From Alloalcanivorax balearicus MACL04 (lineage in GTDB: Bacteria > Pseudomonadota > Gammaproteobacteria > Pseudomonadales > Alcanivoracaceae), in the NCBI RefSeq assembly GCF_025532145.1, contig NZ_ARXS01000011.1:62001-126000 (forward strand): a stretch of 64,000 nt of DNA. The letters run 5' to 3'. Below the pieces are notes generated by a model, which ran no database searches, had not been told where the DNA came from, and saw only the letters and a list, made by a program, of their open reading frames with translations. Shown piece after piece: positions 8,986 through 16,724 of the stretch (its first letter is position 1; every line of letters begins with the position of its first letter). A program made the position numbers and the translations under genes.

Positions 8986-9822
8986 ATGACTTCCACCAAT
9001 TGGGTTGATCTGTCTCGCGATTCGGAAACCGGGATCGAGAGTTTGCGTGCCCATTTCGAAGGTCACGCCTACGACCCGCATTGGCATGACACCTATGCCA
9101 TCGGTCTCACCGAACAGGGCGTGCAGCGGTTTCATCTGGGGCGCACCCGCCATGAGAGCACGCCGGGCAAAGTGATTCTGCTGGAACCCGGTGATGTCCA
9201 TGACGGCCATGGGCCGACGCCGGAGGGCTTTACTTACCGGCTACTGTACATCGATCCGCACTGGCTGCATCGGCAATTGGGCGGGTTGTTCGAACAACGT
9301 CCCGACGAGTACCGCATGGCGTTTCAGGATGCCATGAGCAGTGACGTGCGGCTGGCCCACGCCATCGGCACCGCCTTCGATGTCATGCATTACGGCGATT
9401 TTCGCATCACCCGGCAGGCGGCGTTGGATTCGTTGTTGGAGCGGTTGACCTGCCATGTGCAATGGCGGCGCCGGCCGCAGCCGAACCCGGTGATGCCGTT
9501 GCTGGCGGCGAAAACGCGGGAATTCCTGCATGCCCACATCGCCGATGACATCGGCATGGACGACGTGGGCCGAGCGCTCGGCTGCGACCGTTTCCGTATC
9601 ACGCGGGCCTTTAAAGCGGCGTTCGGCATGTCGCCGCACGCTTATCTGGTGCAACTGCGTCTGGTCGGAGCCCGCCGCTTGCTGGCTCGGGGCGAGACAC
9701 CAGCGGACGTGGCGGCGGCCACCGGGTTCGCCGATCAAAGCCATCTTGGGCGCTGGTTCCGCCGTGCTTATGCGATGACGCCGGCCTATTACCGCAATCG
9801 CTGCTCAAAGCTTCCAGACTGA
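8986..9822 (+). CDS. AraC-family transcriptional regulator with N-terminal cupin
   Basis: A 278-residue AraC-type activator. Residues ~1-140 form the AraC_binding cupin (HFEGHAYDPHWHDTYAIGLTEQG, with PGKVILLEPGDVHDG). The C-terminal ~100 residues carry two HTH motifs (DDVGRALGCDRFRITRAFKAAFG and DVAAATGFADQSHLGRWFRRAYAMTPAYYR, described here by key segments). The ATG at 8986 follows AAGGAA. A LysE-type exporter gene starts 51 bases downstream on the same strand. The common AraC-LysE pairing suggests this protein switches on that exporter in response to an amino-acid-like molecule; the inducer is unknown. Confidence 0.9.
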   Translation: MTSTNWVDLSRDSETGIESLRAHFEGHAYDPHWHDTYAIGLTEQGVQRFHLGRTRHESTPGKVILLEPGDVHDGHGPTPEGFTYRLLYIDPHWLHRQLGGLFEQRPDEYRMAFQDAMSSDVRLAHAIGTAFDVMHYGDFRITRQAALDSLLERLTCHVQWRRRPQPNPVMPLLAAKTREFLHAHIADDIGMDDVGRALGCDRFRITRAFKAAFGMSPHAYLVQLRLVGARRLLARGETPADVAAATGFADQSHLGRWFRRAYAMTPAYYRNRCSKLPD

Positions 9823-9873
9823 CGGCGGCCGCTACGCGACGATAGCCATCCCATCTGGTTAAGGGTTGGTGTC

Positions 9874-10482
9874 ATGGAATCCCTGGTCGCGTTTTTTCTG
9901 TTTGCCTTTGTCGCCTCGATCACGCCCGGTCCCACTAACGTGCTGGTGATGAGCAATGCTTCCCGCCATGGCTGGCCTTCGGCGCTGCCCATGGTGATCG
10001 GCGGCTGCGCCGCCGCCGCCACCATCGTGCTGCTGGTCGGCAGCGGCCTGACCCGCTCCCTCGCGGAGCACCCGCAGATCCAGCGGGCCATTGCCTGGAC
10101 GGGTGTTGCCTGGCTGAGCTGGATGGCCTGGCATCTGTTCCGCAGTGATTCCCTCGGTGACGACGAAAGGGCGCTTGGCCGCGGCCGTGGCTTTACGGTG
10201 GCCGCCACCCTGCAACTGGTGAACCCGAAAGTCTGGATGATGGCGCTAGCGGTCATGGGCGTGTTCGTCACCCCGGGTGCCGGGCAGGGCGGTCGCGTGG
10301 CCTTGTTGTCGCTGATCTTCTTTCTGGTGGCGCTGCCGTGCATGGCGATCTGGGCCTGGCTGGGCGTCAAAGCCGCCGCCTGGACCCGTTCGCCGGGGCG
10401 CCTGCGCTGGTTCAACCGCGCCATGGCGGTGCTGTTGCTGCTCACTGCCTGGTCCACGGTGGTGGACGTTCGGGTGTTGTGA
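9874..10482 (+). CDS. LysE/RhtB-family amino-acid exporter
   Basis: A 202-residue inner-membrane protein of the LysE superfamily with about six hydrophobic segments. The diagnostic N-terminal motif SITPGPTNVLVMSNASRHGW is present, with the family's NPKVWMMALAVMGVF in the middle. Members export amino acids or homoserine-lactone-like compounds. It lies 51 bases after the AraC regulator on the same strand, which probably controls it. The substrate cannot be predicted from sequence. Confidence 0.9.
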   Translation: MESLVAFFLFAFVASITPGPTNVLVMSNASRHGWPSALPMVIGGCAAAATIVLLVGSGLTRSLAEHPQIQRAIAWTGVAWLSWMAWHLFRSDSLGDDERALGRGRGFTVAATLQLVNPKVWMMALAVMGVFVTPGAGQGGRVALLSLIFFLVALPCMAIWAWLGVKAAAWTRSPGRLRWFNRAMAVLLLLTAWSTVVDVRVL

Positions 10483-10687
10483 AGAGCGCTTGATATCACA
10501 CGCGGTCCTGGCCGATCAAACCCCGGATGAGGCATACTTCGCGACGCTGCCCGCGATTAAAACGGCAGCACGATTGCCTGGCGCGTTCCACTCGAAAATC
10601 CCGGAACACTGTCCGAACAAGTGGCGCTACCCGTTGAGGCGCCCCTCACGATAGACAGTGTCAAGTCATGGACTGGAAAGACTCCGA

Positions 10688-10822
10688 ATGATGAATTGGA
10701 TCCCTATAGTTTTCTTTACGTTCAAGATTGTCGTGTTCGGCACGGGCATGTTCTTCGCCATCAAGTGGCACTACGACAAAGGGAAGAAGAAAAAAGAAAA
10801 TAACCAAAGCAACGGATCGTAA
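10688..10822 (+). CDS. Small single-pass membrane protein, 44 aa, with lysine-rich tail
   Basis: A short reading frame, MMNWIPIVFFTFKIVVFG..., encodes about 22 hydrophobic residues. These are followed by AIKWHYDKGKKKKEN, a strongly basic C-terminal tail that would face the cytoplasm. Two adjacent ATGs (10688, 10691) are possible starts, with a weak GGAAAG upstream. The pattern of an unbroken membrane helix, then charge, then a stop is unlikely by chance. A longer overlapping frame at 10621-10803 has no such pattern. I do not recognise a characterised homologue. It stands alone between lysE and a convergent exporter. Confidence 0.6.
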   Translation: MMNWIPIVFFTFKIVVFGTGMFFAIKWHYDKGKKKKENNQSNGS

Positions 10823-10860
10823 GCGCCCCAGTAGTGGACACTACCTGCTGTAGCAAGGTG

Positions 10861-12315
10861 TCATGCGTCAGGCCTCAAGTCGACACCCAACCGCCGCAGC
10901 TGCTGCAGCAGCACACAGGACAGCGCCGCCGCCGTCAGGTTGTACAACATGGCAATGACGAACGCGTCCACATGGGCGGCGGCAGGATCCGCCGCCGGAG
11001 CGGCCCGTAAAGTGCCGAGGAACAGCATGCCCATGGCGCACACGCCGAGGGCGGCGCCTACCTGTTGCAGTGTGGAGATCACTCCGGAGGCCATACCCGC
11101 TTGCCGCTGCGGCACCACTCCCAGAACCAGATTCAGCAACGGCGTCATTACCAGACCCTGGCCAAAGCCCACCGCGATCAATACCGGAATCCACCAGGCC
11201 AGCAGGCCACCCTCCGCTGTCCACTTCACCTGCACGATCAGCAATCCCAGGGACACCGCGTAAAGACCGCCGCCGGCCACCAGGGTCGCGGTGCCGTAGC
11301 GGGTCACCCAGCGTGACGCCAGCAATGACGACGCCATGAAACCGGCGCTGGCCGGCGCGAACAGCGCCCCGGCCTGGAACGGATCCAACCCCAGCCCGGT
11401 TTGCACCAGCAGCGCGAAGCACAAGAAGAAGGAACTGGAGGTGGAGTAAATCAGCGTGACCAGCACACAGCCCAGTGCGAAAGCCGGTTGCCGCAGTAAC
11501 GTCATATCCACCAGCGGCAAGTGTCCCCGGCGTTGCCGGCGACGTTGTTGAACGCTGAACTGCGCCAGCAGCAGGCCGGACAATGCCAGGGCGCCCCAGC
11601 TCCACAGTGGCCAGTGCCGGGCCGGGCCTTCCAGCAGTGCTACCAGCAACAGCGTCAAACCGGCCGCCACCAGCAGTACACCGGCACCATCCAGATCCGG
11701 CCGCTGCTCCAGGCGGGATTCGGCCACGCGACCGCCGAACATCAGTGTCAGCAGACCAATGGGGAGATTGACCAGAAAGATGGAGCGCCAGCCCAGACCG
11801 GCCAGGTCCAGGTGCACCAGCCAGCCGCCCAGCATTTGCCCGGCAATGGCCGCCAACCCCAGAGTCATACCCAGACAGGCAAACGCCCGGCGCTGAGTGT
11901 CGGCGTCGTAGAGCACGCGTAGGGAGGCGTAGATCTGTGGAAAGAGCAGAGCGGCGGCCCCGCCCTGGAACACCCGGGCGGCGATCAGCGCTTCCGCCGT
12001 GGGCGCGATGCCGCACAGCAGCGAGGCCAGGGTGAACAGCACCATCCCCCAGAGGTACAGACGCCGCCGCCCGAAGCGGTCGCCAAGACGGCCGCCGGTG
12101 ATCAACAGCGCGCCGAAGGCCAATTCATAGCCAGCCAGCACAAAGCCGATTTGCGCGAAACTGGCGCCCAGATCCCGCTGCATGCTGGGGATCGCCACGT
12201 TGACCACGAACAGATCGAAAATGGTGACAAAACCGCCGAGCAACAACACCGGCAGGCCGGGAATACCCTTGCCATGGGAAAGGGGCGAAGCAAGCTGGGA
12301 ACGGGACGTCATCAT
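10861..12315 (-). CDS. MFS transporter, DHA2-type drug exporter
   Basis: A 484-residue major-facilitator exporter with about 14 hydrophobic helices. Motif A is visible as GGRLGDRFGRRRLYLWG, with the preceding DHA2-type segment FDLFVVNVAIPSMQRDLG. It acts in the inner membrane; drug or metabolite export by proton antiport is the family function. The two adjacent ATGs at 12313-12315 and 12310-12312 follow GGAG. It is divergent from an Xre/MmyB-type regulator, and the 92-base gap carries a pair of direct repeats that probably mediates its control. It resembles the exporter at 2479-4056 only at family level. Confidence 0.9.
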   Translation of the reverse strand: MMTSRSQLASPLSHGKGIPGLPVLLLGGFVTIFDLFVVNVAIPSMQRDLGASFAQIGFVLAGYELAFGALLITGGRLGDRFGRRRLYLWGMVLFTLASLLCGIAPTAEALIAARVFQGGAAALLFPQIYASLRVLYDADTQRRAFACLGMTLGLAAIAGQMLGGWLVHLDLAGLGWRSIFLVNLPIGLLTLMFGGRVAESRLEQRPDLDGAGVLLVAAGLTLLLVALLEGPARHWPLWSWGALALSGLLLAQFSVQQRRRQRRGHLPLVDMTLLRQPAFALGCVLVTLIYSTSSSFFLCFALLVQTGLGLDPFQAGALFAPASAGFMASSLLASRWVTRYGTATLVAGGGLYAVSLGLLIVQVKWTAEGGLLAWWIPVLIAVGFGQGLVMTPLLNLVLGVVPQRQAGMASGVISTLQQVGAALGVCAMGMLFLGTLRAAPAADPAAAHVDAFVIAMLYNLTAAALSCVLLQQLRRLGVDLRPDA

Positions 12316-12359
12316 GGTCTCCTCTTATGGGCGAAGGGGAGGTATTCTGGCGGCCTTTT

Positions 12360-12394
12360 ATCGCATTACAATTTAGCTGTTTATCCTATTACAA
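12360..12394. promoter_or_regulatory. Direct-repeat operator between exporter and Xre/MmyB regulator
   Basis: Two copies of ATC(G/C)(C/T)ATTACAA, at 12360-12371 and 12383-12394, start 23 bases apart. They lie in the 92-base divergent gap, just before the ribosome site of the regulator. Two-turn spacing on one DNA face suits a dimeric HTH protein. The binding protein is inferred to be the adjacent regulator. Confidence 0.5.
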
Positions 12395-12407
12395 GAGGTA
12401 ACCCCCA

Positions 12408-13205
12408 ATGGCCACGCCAAGGCTGCAGCGCACACGCCGGGAACTGGCCGCTTTTCTGCGCGCTTGCCGGGAGGCGATCACCCCGGAGCAGGTGGGGCTG
12501 GCGGACAGTGGACGCCGGCGCACGTCCGGCTTGCGCCGCGAGGAAGTGGCCACGCTCGCCGGGGTCGGGGTGACCTGGTACACCTGGCTGGAGCAGGGAC
12601 GGGATATCGGCGTGTCCGCGCCGGTACTGGAACGCATCGCCCGGGTGCTCAAACTGGACGGCGCCCAGCGCCGCCATCTGTTTTTGCTGGCACAGAACCG
12701 GCCGCCGGTGGAACCGGGCAAAACCTGGTGCTCGGTGCCCCCGCTGGTACGGCGTTTAATGGACGACTGGCCCCACCATCCGGCTTACGTGCTCAATTTG
12801 CGCTGGGATGTGCTGGCCTGGAACGCGGCGGCCCAGACCCTGTTTGATTTCGAGCAGCGGCCGGCGGGGCAGCGCAATCTGCTGTGGCTGTTGTTCACCG
12901 CCGAGGATCTGCGCGGCGTGTTCGTGAACTGGGCCGAACAAGCGCCGCGCATGCTGGCCAGCTTCCGCCGTGATTTCGTGCGCGCCACCACCGATCCCAG
13001 CATCACCGATCTGGTTCGGCAATTGGAACGGGCCTCACCGGAATTCCGCCAATGGTGGCCTTGCCAAGATGTTGCGGCGCCGTGCACGGGCAGCCGGGAA
13101 TTGCTTTGCGATGGACAGGCCCGGCGTTACCAGCACACCACCCTGATCGTGGACGAGGATCGTCATCTGCGTCTGGTGGTGTACGCGCGGGATGAACACT
13201 CTTAA
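12408..13205 (+). CDS. Helix-turn-helix regulator with MmyB-like ligand-binding domain
   Basis: A 265-residue Xre-type regulator. Residues ~5-85 contain the HTH (RTSGLRREEVATLAGVGVTWYTWLEQGRDI, key segment), and the rest is the MmyB-like domain beginning WPHHPAYVLNLRWDVLAWN with a typical LLWLLFT segment. In MmyB-like regulators this PAS-like domain is thought to bind fatty-acid-like ligands. It is divergent from a DHA2 exporter and overlaps the next, convergent LysR gene by four bases at its 3' end. Repression of the exporter until a ligand appears is the simplest inference. The start follows AAGAGG. Confidence 0.9.
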   Translation: MATPRLQRTRRELAAFLRACREAITPEQVGLADSGRRRTSGLRREEVATLAGVGVTWYTWLEQGRDIGVSAPVLERIARVLKLDGAQRRHLFLLAQNRPPVEPGKTWCSVPPLVRRLMDDWPHHPAYVLNLRWDVLAWNAAAQTLFDFEQRPAGQRNLLWLLFTAEDLRGVFVNWAEQAPRMLASFRRDFVRATTDPSITDLVRQLERASPEFRQWWPCQDVAAPCTGSRELLCDGQARRYQHTTLIVDEDRHLRLVVYARDEHS

Positions 13206-14113
13206 CGCCGGGGCGCGGGGCGCAGGCGTTCGCCGATCACCGTTTCCAGCCACTGGGAAAACACCTGGAAGCGGTGCGACAGATGCAGGCGTTGCGGATA
13301 CAGCAAGGTGATCTCCATGGGCTCCGCCCGCCACTCGGGCAGCACCTCGCGAAGCAGGCCGTTGTCCAGATCCTCGCGAACGTCGTAGGCCGGCACCTGG
13401 ATCATACCCAGCCCGGCCCGACAGCAGGCGATATACAGCTCGGTGTTGTTCACCGCCACGGCACCGGGTATCTCCACCTGGTGGTATTCACCATCGCGCC
13501 GATATTCCCAGGGCTCGGGGCGGCCCTGACTGGGCGCGATATAATGCACCGCTCGATGCGACGGCAGTTCTTCCACTGTACGCGGTGTACCGTGGCGCCG
13601 CAGGTACGCCGGGCTGGCGCAATTGATCAGTTTCAATTGCCCCAACGGCCGGGCGATCAACGAGGAATCGGCCAGCGGACCGACGCGGATGACACAGTCC
13701 ACCGCTTCCTGCACCAGATCCACCTGGCGGTCGGCCACGCACAGATCCACCTTGATATCCGGATAGCGGTCAAGAAAGGCCGGTAGCGCTGGAGCCAGCA
13801 CCAGCCGCCCGATGCGGGCCGGCACATTGACGCGGATGCGTCCGGCCGGGGCTTTGCCGGGGCGGAATAACTCCTCGGTTTCTTCGTAATCGGAAAGCAG
13901 TCGCACACAACGATCGTAGAAACGATGTCCTTCCTCGGTGACGGTAACCTGGCGCGTGGTGCGATGCAGCAATCGCGCGCCAACACGCTGTTCCAGCGTT
14001 TTAATCGCGCCGGACACCGACGAACGTGGTAGCGGCAGAGTCTCCGCGGCACGGGTGAAGTTGCCGCAGTCCACCACACGCACGAAGATCCTGAGTAGCT
14101 CCAACCGGTCCAT
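13202..14113 (-). CDS. LysR-family transcriptional regulator
   Basis: A 303-residue LysR regulator beginning MDRLELLRIFVRVVDCGNFTRAA, with the HTH in residues ~18-37 and a CrgA/DhaR-like effector domain (GRIRVNVPARIGRLVLAPALPAFL). Its 3' end overlaps the MmyB-type regulator gene by four bases on opposite strands. Upstream lies a 159-base gap shared with a divergent TetR gene. No obvious metabolic target is adjacent, so its regulon cannot be guessed. The ATG at 14111-14113 aligns with the family's usual start. Confidence 0.9.
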   Translation of the reverse strand: MDRLELLRIFVRVVDCGNFTRAAETLPLPRSSVSGAIKTLEQRVGARLLHRTTRQVTVTEEGHRFYDRCVRLLSDYEETEELFRPGKAPAGRIRVNVPARIGRLVLAPALPAFLDRYPDIKVDLCVADRQVDLVQEAVDCVIRVGPLADSSLIARPLGQLKLINCASPAYLRRHGTPRTVEELPSHRAVHYIAPSQGRPEPWEYRRDGEYHQVEIPGAVAVNNTELYIACCRAGLGMIQVPAYDVREDLDNGLLREVLPEWRAEPMEITLLYPQRLHLSHRFQVFSQWLETVIGERLRPAPRR

Positions 14114-14272
14114 GGTGCGCCTCCATTGTTCGTATCACTCGACGAGTGGAGTGAATATAGCGCTTTTATGATCGCATTAGCGACACATAGGACGGCGGAG
14201 GCGGTTTCCTGGGACGATCCGGCGTGAACGGATACACTGACGGGCGATGGTGCTCTCGCGCGGAATGCGCTA

Positions 14273-14884
14273 ATGGAAGGAAGTCCCTTGAAAACCAAGC
14301 AACGGCAGCGGCAGGTGAAGCCCGCGGAAGTACGTCTGGATGAATTGGTCAGCGCGGCGCAGGTGTTGTTTCTGGAAAAAGGCATGAAGGCCACCACGGT
14401 GGACGATATCGTCGAACGGGCCGGTGTCGCCAAGGGCACTTTCTACCATTACTTCAACACCAAAACGGACTTGCTGCCGGCGCTTCGCGAGCGCTTTGCC
14501 CGCCGTTTCCTGGAACGGGTGTCGGAAGCGATGGCAGCCTGCGCCGAGGACGACTGGCGCGGCCGGCTCAGCGCCTGGTGCCAGAGCAGCCTGTCCATCT
14601 GCGTCGAGGACTTTCGGTTGCACGATCTGGTCTACGCCGATCACTATCATGACCGCAGCGATCCTGATCTGAACCAGGTGCTGGATCAGGTGGAAGCGAT
14701 TCTGCGCGCCGGCGGCGAAGCCGGCGCCTGGCCACAGGCGGATTGGCGGCGGCTGGCGGTCATCGCGTTCTGGAGCATGCATGGTCTGGCCGATGACCTC
14801 ATCGCCCGCGGTGGGGACAGCGAGGAGGTGGGGCGCTTTCTCAGCCAGCGGCTACTGGCCATGCTGGGCGGTACCGGAACCTGA
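14273..14884 (+). CDS. TetR-family transcriptional regulator
   Basis: A TetR-type repressor of about 203 residues. The N-terminal HTH is clear (TTVDDIVERAGVAKGTFYHYF); the C-terminal ligand domain is divergent, as usual. The annotated ATG at 14273 lies directly on the sequence GGAAGGAAG. A TTG at 14288, five bases after that purine run, would be a better-placed start and would give 198 residues (LKTKQRQRQVK). It ends one base before the convergent 79-aa gene. No target gene is obvious. Confidence 0.88.
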   Translation: MEGSPLKTKQRQRQVKPAEVRLDELVSAAQVLFLEKGMKATTVDDIVERAGVAKGTFYHYFNTKTDLLPALRERFARRFLERVSEAMAACAEDDWRGRLSAWCQSSLSICVEDFRLHDLVYADHYHDRSDPDLNQVLDQVEAILRAGGEAGAWPQADWRRLAVIAFWSMHGLADDLIARGGDSEEVGRFLSQRLLAMLGGTGT

Positions 14885-15124
14885 TCAGGCTTCCCCGGGG
14901 AGTGGCTGGTACAAGGGCCGGCGGCCGAGAACCCTCAAACCGTCGGGCCCGCTTTCCAGCAAACGGTATTCCTCGTTCGCCACCTGGACGGTGAGCTGGT
15001 AGCCGGAGGCTTCGGAGAAGCAGCCTCGCACCTGTTCCATGGCCGCCCTGGCGTCGGCGCTATCGGTTTCGAAATGCCCCAAAAGCCGGCCCCGATGGTG
15101 GATGGTCAAACGGTACTGCGTCAT
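14885..15124 (-). CDS. Hypothetical protein, 79 aa
   Basis: A small protein beginning MTQYRLTIHHRGRLLGHFETDSADARAAMEQV, predicted mixed alpha/beta and without membrane or signal segments. The ATG at 15122-15124 overlaps the stop of the upstream amidotransferase gene (ATGA), so it is translationally coupled. An earlier in-frame start at 15151 would run far into that gene and was rejected. I do not recognise the family. It is the third gene of the yggS-amidotransferase operon. Confidence 0.7.
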   Translation of the reverse strand: MTQYRLTIHHRGRLLGHFETDSADARAAMEQVRGCFSEASGYQLTVQVANEEYRLLESGPDGLRVLGRRPLYQPLPGEA

Positions 15125-15831
15125 TGTTTTTGCTCCCATTGATCCCGCCACTGAGTCATCAGCCGTCGCGCCGCCCGAATCAGAGAGTGGCCGTGTTCCG
15201 CGGCGTCCCGGCGCAACTGTTCCAGATCAATGCCGGCCCCCGACAGTTCCAGGGTGTGGCCGATCAGCCAGCGCTCCAGCTTTTCCGGGTCCGCTTCGAT
15301 GTGAAACTGCAGGCCCAGCGCGTGGTGGCCGACGGCGAACGCCTGGGTCGGGCAAGGCGTCGTCGTGGCCAGACTGGACACGGCCGCCGGTAATTGAATC
15401 CGGTCGCCGTGCCAATGCAACACCGGCACGTCTTCCAGAGCGGTCAGCGGCGAGGCCAGGCCGACGCGGGTCAGTTGAACGGGCGCGAAACCGATTTCCT
15501 TTTCCGGCATGGCGCTGATCCGGCCGCCCAGGGCCCGGGCCATCAATTGCGCGCCGAGACAGATGCCGAGCAACGGCTGCCGTCGCAGTAGACGTTCGCT
15601 GATCAGGGCCAGCTCGGATTGCAGATACGGATAGAGACGGTCGTCGAAAGCGCCGATCGGACCGCCGAGTACGATCAGCAGGCCAGGCGGGGCATCGAAT
15701 AAATCCTCGAGGGTGTCCACGCCAACATCCCGGTATTGGATTTGCCAACCCCATTCGCGCAGCAGGGGGTCGAGCGTGCCGAGATCCTCGAAAGCCAGGT
15801 GGCGCAGGGCCACGGCGGTGTTCATCGTCAT
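15121..15831 (-). CDS. Class I glutamine amidotransferase-like protein
   Basis: A 236-residue stand-alone class I glutaminase domain of the GMP-synthase/gamma-glutamyl hydrolase-like group. The nucleophile elbow is GICLGAQ with Cys91. The rest of the triad is in GLQFHIEADPE (His177, Glu179). The oxyanion segment is VLGGPIGAFD. No synthetase partner is fused or adjacent; family members annotated as GMP synthase subunits are often catabolic amidotransferases. It overlaps yggS by four bases upstream and the 79-aa gene by four bases downstream, so all three are coupled. Confidence 0.88.
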   Translation of the reverse strand: MTMNTAVALRHLAFEDLGTLDPLLREWGWQIQYRDVGVDTLEDLFDAPPGLLIVLGGPIGAFDDRLYPYLQSELALISERLLRRQPLLGICLGAQLMARALGGRISAMPEKEIGFAPVQLTRVGLASPLTALEDVPVLHWHGDRIQLPAAVSSLATTTPCPTQAFAVGHHALGLQFHIEADPEKLERWLIGHTLELSGAGIDLEQLRRDAAEHGHSLIRAARRLMTQWRDQWEQKQ

Positions 15832-16643
15832 GGGGTTTGCTCCGCTTGCGGTGTGGGAGAAGAAGCCGCGTCCGGCCAGTAGTGACTGTCGGGCAGGAGA
15901 CGCGCGCCGAAGATGGCTTGACCCACCCGAACCACGGTGGCGCCTTCCTCGATGGCGGTTTCAAAGTCGCCGGACATGCCCATGGATAAGTGCGTCAGAT
16001 CGATCCGGTCCGGCGCGCTCTGGCGTAGTTGGTCCCGCAACTGGCGCAACCGGACGAAGCAGGCGCGCACCCGGTCGGTGTCGGACGACCACAACGCCAG
16101 GGTCATCAGGCCTCGGACCCGCAGGCAGGAGAACGGCGTCAATGCCTTCAGAAATGGCGCCACCTGATTCGGCGCCAGGCCATATTTGCTGTCCTCGCCG
16201 GAGGTGTTCACCTGCACCATGACGTCCAGGGCACGGCCTTCCTGCTGCAACCGGCGTTCCAGTGCCTCGGCCACCCGGATGCTGTCCAGGGCCTGGAATT
16301 CACTGGCGAAACGGGCCACGTAGCGGGCCTTGTTGGTCTGCAGATGGCCGATCACCGACCAGCGCAGATCGGTCAGATCCGCCAGCGTCTGATGTTTATG
16401 GCGGGCTTCCTGAACCTTGTTCTCACCCAGTTCCCGGCAACCGGCGGCGTAGGCCAGCCGCAGCCGTTCCACCGCCACGGTCTTGCTCACCGGCAGCAGG
16501 CGTACCGTGGCCGGGTCCCGGCCGCACCGGTTGCAGGCGTCGGCGATGCGCTGGCGCACCGAGGTCAGATTGGCGCGAATCCGCGCCTCCGTTGCCGCCG
16601 GAGGGTAGGGCGAAGGGGGCGTTTGGGTTGGGTCTGGTGTCAT
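15828..16643 (-). CDS. yggS: YggS/PLPBP-family pyridoxal-phosphate homeostasis protein
   Basis: A 271-residue single-domain PLP-binding barrel (alanine-racemase N-terminal fold) that buffers cytoplasmic PLP and influences amino- and keto-acid pools. The PLP lysine is Lys54 in LLPVSKTVAVERLR. Other family signatures are ELGENKVQEARHK, HLQTNKARYVA, LTHLSMGMSGDFETAIEEGATVVRVG and GARL. The protein is longer than usual (~230 aa) because of a proline-rich leader and tail. The ATG at 16641-16643 has GGAG seven bases away; a GTG one codon upstream is less likely. It is divergent from a PtsJ-like PLP-dependent regulator, which links both genes to vitamin B6. Confidence 0.92.
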   Translation of the reverse strand: MTPDPTQTPPSPYPPAATEARIRANLTSVRQRIADACNRCGRDPATVRLLPVSKTVAVERLRLAYAAGCRELGENKVQEARHKHQTLADLTDLRWSVIGHLQTNKARYVARFASEFQALDSIRVAEALERRLQQEGRALDVMVQVNTSGEDSKYGLAPNQVAPFLKALTPFSCLRVRGLMTLALWSSDTDRVRACFVRLRQLRDQLRQSAPDRIDLTHLSMGMSGDFETAIEEGATVVRVGQAIFGARLLPDSHYWPDAASSPTPQAEQTP

Positions 16644-16685
16644 CACCGGGCTCCGATGGGCACTTGGAGAGCGCTTAGTTTATGA

Positions 16686-16723
16686 TTGTCACAGGTCAAA
16701 ATCTATATTGTCATAGGACAAAA
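16686..16723. promoter_or_regulatory. MocR-type direct-repeat operator
   Basis: Two 16-base direct repeats, TTGTCACAGGTCAAAA (16686-16701) and TTGTCATAGGACAAAA (16708-16723), differ at two positions and are offset by 22 bases, about two helical turns. They fill the 81-base gap between the divergent yggS and ptsJ-like genes. PdxR and other MocR regulators bind direct repeats of this kind, so autoregulation by the adjacent gene is a well-supported inference. Confidence 0.8.
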
Positions 16724-16724
16724 A

